From assembly GCA_000824845.1 (NCBI GenBank), contig CCNC01000045.1, positions 62,001-126,000 of the forward strand: DNA of 64,000 bases, given 5' to 3'. Below the pieces are notes generated by a model. It was given only the letters and a program-made list of their open reading frames with translations. It was not told the DNA's origin and made no database searches. The DNA is from Mesorhizobium sp. ORS 3359 (GTDB taxonomy: Bacteria; Pseudomonadota; Alphaproteobacteria; Rhizobiales; Rhizobiaceae). The number at the start of each line of letters is the position of its first letter. Position 1 is the first letter of the stretch. Positions 54,813 through 64,000 of this stretch are shown here, piece by piece. The position numbers and the translations under genes were made by a program.

Positions 54813-55736
54813 ATGCCGACCCCAATCCTTTACGACTGCGACCCCGGGCACGACGATGCCATCGCGCTGGTCATGGCGCACCGTTCGCCCGACATCGAGC
54901 TTCTCGGCGTCACCACGACATGCGGCAATGCGGAGCTCGAGAAGACGACGGACAACGCGATCCGCGTGCTTGATTTCCTCGGCGCCGGCGATGTGCCGCT
55001 CGCCGCCGGCTGCGCGCGGCCGCTGGCCAGGCCGCTGGTCCTCGGCACCGCGGATGGGCCGAGCGGGCTCGAAGGCTCGCCCTATCTGCCGCAGCCCTCG
55101 CGCGGACCGATCAAGCAGCACGCGGTGGATTTTCTCGCCGAAAAGCTCGCCGCGTCGCCCGAACCGCTGGTGGTGGTGGCGACGGGGCCGCTTTGCAATA
55201 TCGGCCTGCTCGTGCTCAAGCACCCGCGCGTGCTGCCCAAGATCAAGGAGCTGATCTGGATGGGCGGCGTGTTCTATCGCAAGAGCGAGATCATCACGCC
55301 GACCGAGTTCAACGCCTTCTGCGACCCCGAGGCCCTGAAGCTGGTGCTGGACGCCAGGGTGCCCATCACCATGATAGGGCTCGACGTGACCATGCAGGTG
55401 CTGATTGAGGCGCCGCAATATGAGGAACTGGCCAGGATCGACACGCCGCTCGGCCGCGTAGTCATGGACTGGCTGAAATTCTACGAGAAGCTGCACCGCA
55501 ACTCGATGGGCGTCGGCGGCGCCATGCACGACCCGCTGGCGCTGGCGCTGGCGATCGATCCGACGCTCGTCCGCACGCGTCCGGCCCATATCGGCGTGGA
55601 CCTGTCCGGCAGCTACACATTCGGCGCCACGGTGGCCGATTTCTGGCATGAGCGCGGTGAGGAGGACAATGCGCGCATCGCCTATGAAGTCGATGCCGAC
55701 CGCTTCTTCAAGCTGATGTTCGATTTGCTCCGCTAA
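54813..55736 (+). CDS. nucleoside hydrolase (canonical active site)
   Basis: A 307-residue inosine-uridine nucleoside hydrolase. DCDPGHDD at residues 8-15 gives the calcium-binding Asp cluster, WMGGVFYRKSEIITPTEFN is the ribose-binding region, and GGAMHDPLALALAIDP retains the His-Asp pair. It releases a free base from an imported nucleoside. It follows the first hydrolase by 13 bp and ends the importer operon at a RIME-like repeat. Base preference is not evident by eye. Confidence 0.92.
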   Translation: MPTPILYDCDPGHDDAIALVMAHRSPDIELLGVTTTCGNAELEKTTDNAIRVLDFLGAGDVPLAAGCARPLARPLVLGTADGPSGLEGSPYLPQPSRGPIKQHAVDFLAEKLAASPEPLVVVATGPLCNIGLLVLKHPRVLPKIKELIWMGGVFYRKSEIITPTEFNAFCDPEALKLVLDARVPITMIGLDVTMQVLIEAPQYEELARIDTPLGRVVMDWLKFYEKLHRNSMGVGGAMHDPLALALAIDPTLVRTRPAHIGVDLSGSYTFGATVADFWHERGEEDNARIAYEVDADRFFKLMFDLLR

Positions 55737-55807
55737 AGCATGTCTCCCGAAAGTGGGACCCGGTTTCGGGATAAAGACATGCGTAAATCAAAAAAGTGCT
55801 TTAAGCC
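55737..55807. repeat. RIME-like intergenic mosaic repeat
   Basis: Immediately after the hydrolase stop, nested inverted repeats occur: GCATGTC (55738-55744) with GACATGC (55776-55782), and CCCGAAA (55746-55752) with TTTCGGG (55764-55770). The GCATGTCTCCCGAAA ... GACATGCGTAAA text matches the palindromic intergenic elements spread through Rhizobium, Mesorhizobium and Brucella genomes. It separates convergent genes and may act as a terminator. Confidence 0.7.
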
Positions 55808-55817
55808 GTCGGAAGGC

Positions 55818-56993
55818 TCACCGCTCCAGGCAGATCGCGACACCCTGGCCGCCGCCGATGCAGAGCGAGGCCAGGCCCTTCTTCGCCCCACGCCGGACCA
55901 TCTCGTGCAGCAGCGTCACCACGATACGGCAGCCGGAGCCGGCCAGCGGATGGCCAAGCGCGATAGCGCCGCCGCTCATATTGATGATGTCCTCGTTCCA
56001 GCCCATCTCGCGGTTGACGGCGATGGCCTGCGCGGCGAAGGCTTCGTTGATCTCCATCACGTCGAGATCGGCATGGCGCCAGCCGGCCTTGTCGAGCGCG
56101 CGGCGCGAGGCCGCGACTGGACCGAGGCCCATGTCCATCGGCTCGACGCCGGCAGAGGCATAAGAGGCGATGCGGGCGAGGGGCGTAAGGCCGAGTTCCT
56201 TCATCCGCGCCTCCGACATCACAAGCACCGCCGCCGCCCCGTCGTTGAGACCGGATGAGTTGCCGGCCGTGATCGTTCCCGCCGTATCGAAGACCGGTCT
56301 CAGCCGGCCAAGGCCCTCCATCGTGGTGGAGGGGTTGGGATGCTCGTCACGCTCGATGACGAGATCGCCTTGCCTGGCCTTGATCGATATGGGGACGATC
56401 TCGTCGTCGAACCTGCCAGCCTGGATGGCGGCGTCCGCCTTCTCCTGCGAGCGCAGCGCGAACCTGTCCTGTTCCTCGCGGGTGATCTGGTAGCGCTGCG
56501 CCAGCGCTTCGGCGGTGACACCCATATGCACCTGATAGAAGGCGTCCCACAGACCGTCGGTGATCATGGAATCCTTGACCGTGCGGTCGCCCATGCGGAT
56601 GCCGCCACGGACGCCGGAGATGAAATGCGGCGCCGAGGTCATCGAATCCTGCCCGCCGGCGATCACGCAGTCGGCGTCGCCGCAGCGGATGGCCTGGGCG
56701 GCGAGATGGATCGATTTCTGGCCGGCACCGCAGACCTTGTTGACGGTCATGGCAGGCACGCCGACCGGCAGGCCGGCCTTGAGAGCAGCCTGTCTGGCCG
56801 GGTTCTGCCCGGCCCCGCCGGTCAGGACCTGGCCCATGATCACCTCGCTGACGGCGTCGGGCGCGAGCTGCGCTTCCGCCAGCATCGCCTGGATAAGCTG
56901 CGCCCCCAGCTCCGCTGCCGACAGGCTGGTGAACGCACCGTTCAGCTTGCCGATGGGCGTGCGCTTGGCGGCAACGATATAGACGGCGTCCAT
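55818..56993 (-). CDS. acetyl-CoA C-acetyltransferase (thiolase)
   Basis: A 391-residue biosynthetic/degradative thiolase. The nucleophilic Cys is in NKVCGAGQKS, near residue 88. The active-site His is in GGAIALGHPLAGSG and the second Cys in LCIGGGQG. NEAFAAQ is also present. ATG 56993 follows AGGAGG. It converts acetoacetyl-CoA and CoA to two acetyl-CoA. It is divergent from acetoacetyl-CoA synthetase across a region holding a TGGTTATAACCA operator, so the pair probably handles acetoacetate together. Confidence 0.93.
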   Translation of the reverse strand: MDAVYIVAAKRTPIGKLNGAFTSLSAAELGAQLIQAMLAEAQLAPDAVSEVIMGQVLTGGAGQNPARQAALKAGLPVGVPAMTVNKVCGAGQKSIHLAAQAIRCGDADCVIAGGQDSMTSAPHFISGVRGGIRMGDRTVKDSMITDGLWDAFYQVHMGVTAEALAQRYQITREEQDRFALRSQEKADAAIQAGRFDDEIVPISIKARQGDLVIERDEHPNPSTTMEGLGRLRPVFDTAGTITAGNSSGLNDGAAAVLVMSEARMKELGLTPLARIASYASAGVEPMDMGLGPVAASRRALDKAGWRHADLDVMEINEAFAAQAIAVNREMGWNEDIINMSGGAIALGHPLAGSGCRIVVTLLHEMVRRGAKKGLASLCIGGGQGVAICLER

Positions 56994-57035
56994 TCCGGTC
57001 CTCCTCAAATGCCGATTGCCGACCTCGATCGCGGC

Positions 57036-57056
57036 TTGACATTCTGGTTATAACCA
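57036..57056. promoter_or_regulatory. divergent promoter region with TGGTTATAACCA operator, copy 1
   Basis: The perfect 12-bp palindrome TGGTTATAACCA (57045-57056) lies 4 bp after a rightward -35 TTGACA (57036-57041) in the 131-bp gap between thiolase and acetoacetyl-CoA synthetase. The same core occurs at 63287-63298 next to a HutC-type GntR gene. Binding between -35 and -10 would repress transcription. Confidence 0.65.
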
Positions 57057-57124
57057 ATAATCTGAAATGCATCGGCAGGCAAGGCTGCGGCATCGAGCCC
57101 GGCCTGCATTGCGGGAGGAAATCC

Positions 57125-59071
57125 ATGTCATCCGTGCTTTGGACGCCGGCGCCGGCCGCGTTCCAATCGTCCAATCTTGCGCGCTTTTCGATGGCCAACG
57201 GCTTCGATCCGCGCGACTACGAGACGCTGCATCGCTGGTCGATCGGCGATCCCGGCGCCTTCTGGCGGGCGCTGTGGGATTTCGCCGAGGTCATCGGCGA
57301 TCCTGGCGCGATCGCCTTCCTGCGCGACGACAATGCGCCGATGACCGGGAGCCGTTTCCTGCCGAAAGCGACACTCAATCTCGCGGAAAACCTGCTGCGC
57401 GGCGATGAGGCGAGGGTTGCTCTCATCGAGGCCGACGAGGGCGGCCATTTCCAGACCATCACACTGGGCGAATTGCGCCGGCTCGTCGCCAGGACGGCGC
57501 ATGGCCTGCGCGCGGCCGGCATCGGCAAGGGCGATCGTGTCGGCGGCATCCTGCCTAATAGGGTCGACGGGCTCGTGGCGCTTTTGGCGACGCTTTCCGT
57601 CGGCGCCATCTGGTCGTCCTGCTCGCCGGATTTCGGCGCCGCGGCGATCGTCGACCGCCTCGGCCAGATCGGTGTCAAGGTGCTGTTCGCCGCGCCGCGC
57701 TACCGCTATGCGGGCAAGGAGCACGACATCTCCGGCAGGCTGGCCGAAATCGTCGCCGCGATGCCGACGGTGACGACGCTGGTGCTGACCGGCGAACCGG
57801 GCGCCAAGCCGGATTGCACGGCGAATTGCATTTCGTTCGAGGATTTCGGCAGCGACGCTCCACTCTCCTTCAACCGCGTGCCCTTCGACCACCCGGCCTA
57901 TGTGCTCTACACCTCCGGCACGACAGGCGCGCCGAAGGCGATCGTCCATCGCGCCGGCGGCGTGCTGCTCCAGCACCTGAAGGAGCACCTGCTCCATGGC
58001 GACGTCCGCCCGGGCGACGTGATGAGCTGGTACACCAACACCGCCTGGATGATGTATCACTGGCTAATCTCAGGTCTGGCCTGCGGCGCGAGCGTGGTGC
58101 TCTATGACGGCGCGCCGATCCTGAAATCGGCCGATCGCCTCGACCCCAGTCCGCTCTGGAAAATGGCCGAGCGCGCTCGCGTCACGCATTTCGGCACCAG
58201 CCCGAAATATCTGGCGACACTTGCCGCCGAAGGCTACGCGCCGGCGCGCCTGCATGATCTCTCGTCGCTGCGTTCGCTGCTGTCGGCCGGTGCGCCCGTC
58301 TCCCCCGGGCAGTTCGACTGGGTCTATGAGCATGTGAAGCGCGACATGACCTTCGCTTCGATCTCCGGCGGCACCGAGATCATCGGCTGTTTCCTATTGG
58401 GATCGCCGCTCCATCCTGTGCGGCGCGGCGAACTGACGGTGAAGGGGCTTGGTCTCGCGGTCGCAGTGATGGACGAGCGCAATGCGCCGGTCATCGGCCG
58501 GCAAGGCGATCTAGTCTGCACCGAGCCGTTCCCGTCCATGCCGCTGACCTTCTGGGGCAAGGACGGCAACGCGCGTTATCACGCAACCTACTTCGCCGCA
58601 CGCCGCGAGATCTGGACGCATGGCGACGTCGCCGAGATGACGGCTTTCGGCTCTGGCGTCATCCACGGCCGCTCGGACACGACGCTGAAGCCCGGCGGCG
58701 TGCGGATCGGCACGGCGGAAATCTATGCGGCCTGCGAGAATTTTGCCGAGATCGAGGATTGCCTGGTCTTTGGCGCGCCCATCGAAGGTGACGAGGAGAT
58801 CGTGCTCTGCGTCAAGCTCAACGACGGTTATGCGCTGAGCCCCGAGCTTGCCGGGCGAATTCGCAAAGCGATCCGCGAAGGCGCCTCGCCCCGTCACGTG
58901 CCGCATCGCATCCACGCGGTCCAGGCCGTGCCCTACACGCTGAACGGCAAGCGCGTCGAGGGTGCCGCCCGCACCACGCTGGAAGGCAAGCCTGTCAAGA
59001 ACATGGCTTCGCTCGCCAATCCGGCCTGCCTCGAGGAATACCGCGCGCTCGACCGGAGCAAGGCGGCATGA
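57125..59071 (+). CDS. acetoacetyl-CoA synthetase
   Basis: A 648-residue acyl-adenylate-forming ligase, the usual length for acetoacetyl-CoA synthetase. Adenylation motifs: YTSGTTGAPKAIVH near residues 262-275, SGGTEIIGCF, HGRSDTTLKPGGVRIGTAEI and the C-terminal catalytic Lys in LNGKRVE. The long N-terminal domain with FLPKATLNLAENLLRG is typical of AacS. GGGAGGAAA precedes the ATG. It activates acetoacetate for cleavage by the divergent thiolase. Confidence 0.93.
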   Translation: MSSVLWTPAPAAFQSSNLARFSMANGFDPRDYETLHRWSIGDPGAFWRALWDFAEVIGDPGAIAFLRDDNAPMTGSRFLPKATLNLAENLLRGDEARVALIEADEGGHFQTITLGELRRLVARTAHGLRAAGIGKGDRVGGILPNRVDGLVALLATLSVGAIWSSCSPDFGAAAIVDRLGQIGVKVLFAAPRYRYAGKEHDISGRLAEIVAAMPTVTTLVLTGEPGAKPDCTANCISFEDFGSDAPLSFNRVPFDHPAYVLYTSGTTGAPKAIVHRAGGVLLQHLKEHLLHGDVRPGDVMSWYTNTAWMMYHWLISGLACGASVVLYDGAPILKSADRLDPSPLWKMAERARVTHFGTSPKYLATLAAEGYAPARLHDLSSLRSLLSAGAPVSPGQFDWVYEHVKRDMTFASISGGTEIIGCFLLGSPLHPVRRGELTVKGLGLAVAVMDERNAPVIGRQGDLVCTEPFPSMPLTFWGKDGNARYHATYFAARREIWTHGDVAEMTAFGSGVIHGRSDTTLKPGGVRIGTAEIYAACENFAEIEDCLVFGAPIEGDEEIVLCVKLNDGYALSPELAGRIRKAIREGASPRHVPHRIHAVQAVPYTLNGKRVEGAARTTLEGKPVKNMASLANPACLEEYRALDRSKAA

Positions 59072-60219
59072 GCCGGGCAAAGGGAGCGATCGTCGGCATC
59101 GGCGAGTTGAAGCCGCAGCGCCTGACCAGCGGCCTGACGACGCTGGAGATGATCGCCGAGGTCTCGCGCCTGGCGGTGCTCGACGCAGGGCTGGAGCCGG
59201 CGGCCATCGACGGGCTGCTGGTCGGACCGCAGGTCGGCGAGACGCCGCAGCACGTTCCGGCGACCATTGCCGAATATCTGGGTCTCGCGCCGACCATGGC
59301 CAATGTCGTCGACCTCGGCGGCGCATCCGGCGCCGGCATGGTCTGGCGCGCGGCGGCCGCAATCGAGGCCGGCATGTGCGATGCGGTGCTGTGCGTGCTC
59401 GCCAACAACCGCGAGGAGGTTGCGCCCCGCTCGCCCAACCGCAATCCGATCCGCGAGTTCGACGTGCCCTTCGGCGCCTCGGGCGCCAACATCTCCTACG
59501 CGCTGCTGATGCAGGCGCATATGGCGGAATACGGCTCGACCGCGCGTGATTTCGCGCTGATCGCCGCGGCGGCGCGCGCCAATGCGCAGCTCAACCCCGA
59601 TGCGATCTTCTACGGCAAGCCGGCCGATGTCGAAGCAGTGCTGGCCTCGCCGATGATCGCCTCGCCGCTGCATCTTCTCGAAATCGTCATGCCGGTCGCC
59701 GGCGGTGAAGCGGTCGTCGTCACTTCCACCGAGCGCGCGCGCTCGTTGCGCAAGCCGCCCGTCCATCTGCTCGGCGCCGGCGAGAAAGTGACGCACCGGG
59801 CGGTCAGCCAGGCGCCGAGTCTCACCTCCGGTCCACTGAAGAGCGCCATGGCGCGGGCCTTCCAACAGTCCGGCACGCGGGCCGACGAAATGGACCTTCT
59901 GTCGCTCTACGACTGCTACACGATCATGGTAGCGACGACGATCGAGGATGCCGGCCTCTGCGCGCCGGGCGCATTCGGCGCGTGGCTCAACGACCACGAC
60001 CTTTCGCATAAAGGCGCCAAGCCGCTCAACACGCATGGCGGCCAGCTCGGCTTCGGCCAGCCCGACCTTGCCGGCGGCATGACTCATATCGTCGAGGCGG
60101 TGCGCCAGTTGCGCGGCGAGGCAGGCGAACGCCAGATCGGCAAGGCCGGGCTGGCATTGGTCACCGGCAACGGCGCGACGATGAGCGAAGCGACCGCGCT
60201 CGTGCTGGGAGCCGCCTGA
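59068..60219 (+). CDS. thiolase-fold protein, SCP2/Ltp2-like, without catalytic cysteines
   Basis: A 383-residue thiolase-superfamily protein of the lipid-transfer (SCP2-thiolase) type. The nucleophile position reads GGASGAGMVWRA instead of a Cys, and the second Cys region reads LVTGNGATMSEA. The NTHGGQLGFGQPD His motif and LYDCYTIMV are kept. This is the pattern of Ltp2-type retro-aldolases, which need a DUF35 partner. It overlaps AacS by 4 bp and the following DUF35 gene by 1 bp. A true thiolase reaction is unlikely. Confidence 0.82.
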   Translation: MSRAKGAIVGIGELKPQRLTSGLTTLEMIAEVSRLAVLDAGLEPAAIDGLLVGPQVGETPQHVPATIAEYLGLAPTMANVVDLGGASGAGMVWRAAAAIEAGMCDAVLCVLANNREEVAPRSPNRNPIREFDVPFGASGANISYALLMQAHMAEYGSTARDFALIAAAARANAQLNPDAIFYGKPADVEAVLASPMIASPLHLLEIVMPVAGGEAVVVTSTERARSLRKPPVHLLGAGEKVTHRAVSQAPSLTSGPLKSAMARAFQQSGTRADEMDLLSLYDCYTIMVATTIEDAGLCAPGAFGAWLNDHDLSHKGAKPLNTHGGQLGFGQPDLAGGMTHIVEAVRQLRGEAGERQIGKAGLALVTGNGATMSEATALVLGAA

Positions 60220-60659
60220 TGCCGATCGATTTGAACACGCTCAAGACCGCCGGCCCGACGATCACCGCGCTGACCAGGCCGTTCTGGGACGCCGCCACCG
60301 ATGGCCGGCTGACCATCCAGCACTGCGAGGAGTGCGGCAGGGCCATCTTCTATCCGCGCCCGATCTGCCCCCATTGCTGGAGCAAGCGCCTGGTCTGGAA
60401 GGATGCATCGGGCAGGGGACGGCTCAAATCCTTTTCCGAGGTACATAAGCCCGGCCATCCCGGCTGGCTGCCGGCGGCACCCTATGTGGTCGGCCTGGTC
60501 GAATTGGCCGAAGGCCCGACGATGCTGAGCTTCATCCTGCCCGGCACACGGCCGCAACAGATCGGAGACATGCTGTTGCTTGCGCCGACCGCCATCGGCG
60601 GCCGTGTCCTGCCGGCCTTCATACCAGTCGAATCCAGAGCAGAGGAGAAGCCGCAATGA
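60219..60659 (+). CDS. DUF35 OB-fold protein with zinc ribbon
   Basis: A 146-residue protein with an N-terminal helix, a rubredoxin-like zinc ribbon (CEECGRAIFYPRPICPHC, near residues 38-55) and an OB-fold (GRGRLKSFSEV, PYVVGLVEL). Such proteins bind thiolase-fold partners in steroid side-chain aldolases and in archaeal HMG-CoA synthesis. Its ATG overlaps the stop of the thiolase-fold gene (TGATG), which fits complex formation. Confidence 0.9.
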   Translation: MPIDLNTLKTAGPTITALTRPFWDAATDGRLTIQHCEECGRAIFYPRPICPHCWSKRLVWKDASGRGRLKSFSEVHKPGHPGWLPAAPYVVGLVELAEGPTMLSFILPGTRPQQIGDMLLLAPTAIGGRVLPAFIPVESRAEEKPQ

Positions 60660-61104
60660 ACACCGAAACGAAGGACGGTTGGGTGGGTGTCGTGAAAGGC
60701 CGTCCGCAGGTCGGCGCCTTCGCCGAGCGCACGCGGCGCACGAGGATGAGCGACATCGAGGCCTTCACCGACATCACCGGCGATCGCAATCCCCTGCATT
60801 ACGACCGCGCGCTGGCCGAGAAGTCGGTCTTCGGCAAGCTGATCGTTCAGGGCGGCGTCACCTCCGGCCTCCTGAACGCGCTGGTCGCCGAGGATCTGCC
60901 CGGACCTGGAACCGTGTTCCTCGAAGTGGCGTGGAAGTTCGTCAAGGCGGTTGGCGTTGACGAGGAGATCACCGGACGCGTGGAGGTCAAGGAAGTGCGG
61001 CCCGACAAGCCGATCTGCAAGATCGAGACCAGCGTGCGCAACGGCCAGGGCGAGCTTTGCCTGACCGGCACGGCCACGGTCTTCACCGTTCCGCTGCAAG
61101 GCGC

Positions 61105-61108
<4 letters not shown>
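60656..61108 (+). CDS. MaoC-family hot-dog hydratase
   Basis: A 150-residue MaoC-like (R)-specific enoyl-CoA hydratase-type protein. The motif FTDITGDRNPLHYD (near residues 37-50) carries the catalytic Asp and His, and FGKLIVQGGVTSGLL is the usual following helix. Start overlaps the DUF35 stop as ATGA. Next to a thiolase-fold/DUF35 pair it would hydrate an enoyl-CoA to the substrate for retro-aldol cleavage (inferred). Confidence 0.88.
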
Positions 61109-62349
<1,241 letters not shown>

Positions 62350-62400
62350 GGAGGCGCTGCCGCTTTTTGAGTCGCGGCAAATGATTTGCGGCGGGACCCA

Positions 62401-63255
62401 ATGGAACAGGCAACCAGAACGCGCGGGCGTCCTCGTTACGATCAGGAAGACGCCGAGGCGGCCGCGGCGTTCCGCTCGATCGGCTCCAAGGTCCAGCTCA
62501 ACCGCGACGAGGCGGCCCCGCTCTGGGTGCAGTTGCGCAACCAGGTCGAGGAAGCGATCAACACCGGTCTGCTGGCAGCCAATTCGCGCATTCCCTCGGA
62601 ACAGGCGCTTTGCGATTTCTTCGGCGTCTCTCGTCCCGTCGTGCGCGCCGCGATCGGATCGCTCTCCAATGAAGGCCGCATCATCAAGATGCCGCGCAAG
62701 GGCATGTTCGTTGCGGCTCCCCGCGAGCATGTCGACTTCATGACCGCCAATCTCGGCGTGTTCGACGATTTGACCGCCAAGGGCCATAAGGTCTCGACCC
62801 GCACGCTGGAGATCTACCGCTGCCCGCCGAGCGAGAAGGAGTCCAAGGTCTTCGGCATTCCTGCCAGTGGCAGCGTGGTCCGCATCAGCCGCGTCTACAT
62901 GACCGACGGCGCGCCGATCACCATGACGCGAATCAGCCTGCCGGGGCATCGGGTGCCGGGGCTGGAGAACATCCTGTCGGAAAACCAGTCGATCTTCGGC
63001 ACCATCCGCGCCGTCTTCGGCCTGACGGTGAAGCGTGCCGACCGCTGGCTGCGCGCCGCGCTTCCCACCAAGGAAGAAGCCGATCAGATGGGTGTTGCCG
63101 CCAACACGCCGCTGATCGAGATCGAGTCGATCGCCTATGATTCCGATGGCGCTGCGCTTGAATATTACGAGGCCTTCTACAACTCCTCCGTCGCCCGCAT
63201 CCACATGGCGGTCGAGCAGCCGTCGGCGACGGTGAATGGTGTCGATCGCACCTGA
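62401..63255 (+). CDS. GntR/HutC-family transcriptional regulator with UTRA domain
   Basis: A 284-residue regulator. A polar N-terminal tail of about 40 residues precedes a GntR winged helix (LWVQLRNQVEEAINTGLL, PSEQALCDFFGVSRPVVRAAIGSL, about residues 41-95). The UTRA effector domain follows, with VVRISRVYMTDGAPITMTRISLP and the ALEYYEAFYNSSVARIHM end. ATG 62401 follows GGCGGGA; TTG 62386 is possible. A 16-bp palindrome lies 29 bp downstream of its stop and another upstream of AacS. It likely controls both. Confidence 0.9.
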   Translation: MEQATRTRGRPRYDQEDAEAAAAFRSIGSKVQLNRDEAAPLWVQLRNQVEEAINTGLLAANSRIPSEQALCDFFGVSRPVVRAAIGSLSNEGRIIKMPRKGMFVAAPREHVDFMTANLGVFDDLTAKGHKVSTRTLEIYRCPPSEKESKVFGIPASGSVVRISRVYMTDGAPITMTRISLPGHRVPGLENILSENQSIFGTIRAVFGLTVKRADRWLRAALPTKEEADQMGVAANTPLIEIESIAYDSDGAALEYYEAFYNSSVARIHMAVEQPSATVNGVDRT

Positions 63256-63284
63256 TTTTCTTCGCTTTAAAAAAGATTCCTTTT

Positions 63285-63329
63285 TCTGGTTATAACCAGA
63301 TTGACGGACCCGGGAAGCTTCTGTAACGT
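63285..63329 (+). promoter_or_regulatory. SDR promoter with TCTGGTTATAACCAGA operator, copy 2
   Basis: The perfect 16-bp palindrome TCTGGTTATAACCAGA (63285-63300) abuts a -35 TTGACG (63301-63306), followed by a 17-bp spacer and a weak -10 TAACGT (63324-63329). It lies 157 bp upstream of the SDR ATG. The core is identical to the site at 57045. The rest of the 202-bp gap has no gene. Confidence 0.65.
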
Positions 63330-63457
63330 CCCTGTCATGAGGTCGGGAGGAGCCTGACCTCGGAGGCATTATCAGGACCGGCCGTTCTTGCGGCGCCGCT
63401 TCGGCGGCGAGGGCAGCCTTTTGCCCGCGCGCAAGCCTGTCCTGATGGAGGACGTGC

Positions 63458-64000
63458 ATGGATTACCGGTCGCAATTCGACCTGACGGGCGAGGTTGCCG
63501 TCGTCACCGGCGGCGCCAGCGGCATCGGTCTCGAGGCCGCCAAGGCGCTGGGGATTTGCGGCGCGAGGATCGTCCTGCTCGACATGAATGCGGATGGGCT
63601 GAAGGCCGCTGCGGAGGCGCTCCAGGCCGCTGGCGTCGCGAGCGTCGATGGCCGCGTGCTCGATGTCACGGATCCGCAAGCCGTCGAGGCGATGGCCGCT
63701 CAGATCGTCAGCGATTTCGCCCAGGTCGATATCCTGGTCAACAGCGCCGGCATCGCGCGCCTCAACACCGCGCTCGACACGCCGGACGAAGAATGGCGCC
63801 TGGTGATGGATGTCAACGTCAACGGCGTCTACTGGGCCTCGCGCGCCTTCGGCCGTGCGATGGTCGACCGCAAGAAGGGTTCCATCGTCAATCTGGGTTC
63901 CATGTCGGGGCTGATCATCAACCGTCCGCAGACCGCGCCGTCCTACATGGTGAGCAAGGGCGCCGTGCACATGATGACCAAGGCGCTTGCGGTCGAATGG
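63458..64000 (+). CDS. SDR-family oxidoreductase, N-terminal part (cut by window edge)
   Basis: The first 181 codons of a classical short-chain dehydrogenase, from ATG 63458 after GGAGG. Visible features: VTGGASGIGLEAA at residues 15-27, an Asp after the second strand (VLLDMNAD, NAD preference), NSAG near residue 91, GSMSG with the catalytic Ser, and SYMVSKGA (Y-x-x-x-K). Its leader carries the TCTGGTTATAACCAGA operator, so it belongs to the GntR regulon rather than standing alone. Polyol or hydroxyacid dehydrogenase activity is plausible; the substrate is unknown. Confidence 0.88.
   Translation, partial: MDYRSQFDLTGEVAVVTGGASGIGLEAAKALGICGARIVLLDMNADGLKAAAEALQAAGVASVDGRVLDVTDPQAVEAMAAQIVSDFAQVDILVNSAGIARLNTALDTPDEEWRLVMDVNVNGVYWASRAFGRAMVDRKKGSIVNLGSMSGLIINRPQTAPSYMVSKGAVHMMTKALAVEW

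Noticed and set aside
55737..55807. Possible start of a small plus-strand gene at the RIME-like sequence
   Set aside because: The nested inverted repeats and the family resemblance explain the sequence. The open frame runs antisense into the thiolase gene without coding character.

Overview
The window is about 64 kb of high-GC DNA with compact operons, many ATGA or TGATG start/stop overlaps and few gaps. Gene content (several ABC importers for nucleosides and sugar acids, many enolase-superfamily dehydratases, FadR, HutC and MarR regulators, a RIME-like mosaic repeat after position 55736 and a TTGAT-N4-ATCAA anaerobox) points to an alphaproteobacterium of the Rhizobiales, probably Mesorhizobium-like. 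That placement is inferred from content only. No rRNA, tRNA, IS element, prophage or CRISPR array was seen.

Region 1 (1-10173): purine uptake and deamination. A Rieske-type protein (cut by the window edge) and an acylphosphatase-like protein run leftward. Rightward is an operon for an adenosine deaminase-family enzyme, a BMP-type nucleoside ABC importer, an 8-oxoguanine deaminase, an oxygenase-like protein that has lost its Rieske cluster, and guanine deaminase.

Region 2 (10302-31627): acid-sugar catabolism in two parallel modules. Module A is a leftward CUT1 importer operon ending in a dehydratase and an RraA-type aldolase, divergent from a GntR regulator followed by three more enolase-superfamily enzymes and a NIPSNAP protein. 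Module B is a FadR-family regulator, a dehydratase plus NAD-epimerase operon, an aldo/keto reductase, and a second CUT1 importer operon with its own RraA protein. Four FadR-type operator candidates sit in the Module B control regions.

Region 3 (31794-37532): a truncated and frameshifted alcohol dehydrogenase remnant next to a HlyD / RbbA / ABC-2 permease export operon. The operon has a small translationally coupled ORF and a perfect FNR/FixK-type box upstream.

Region 4 (37712-44698): a leftward CUT1 importer operon without its own ATPase, with a sugar isomerase-type TIM barrel protein, a Gfo/Idh dehydrogenase, an NAD-epimerase and an SDR.

Region 5 (44747-55807): a cysteine hydrolase, a MarR regulator, an enamidase-like amidohydrolase, two paralogous AA_synth (DUF1185) proteins, a second complete nucleoside-type importer and two nucleoside hydrolases. 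A repeated TTTGAYCATCAA-like operator joins these units and possibly Region 4. I read this as an uncharacterised system for importing and degrading a nucleoside or N-heterocycle.

Region 6 (55818-64000): acetyl-CoA acetyltransferase and acetoacetyl-CoA synthetase, divergent around a TGGTTATAACCA operator, then a thiolase-fold / DUF35 / MaoC trio resembling hydratase-retroaldolase systems, an MFS transporter, a HutC-type GntR regulator, a second copy of the operator and an SDR cut by the window edge.
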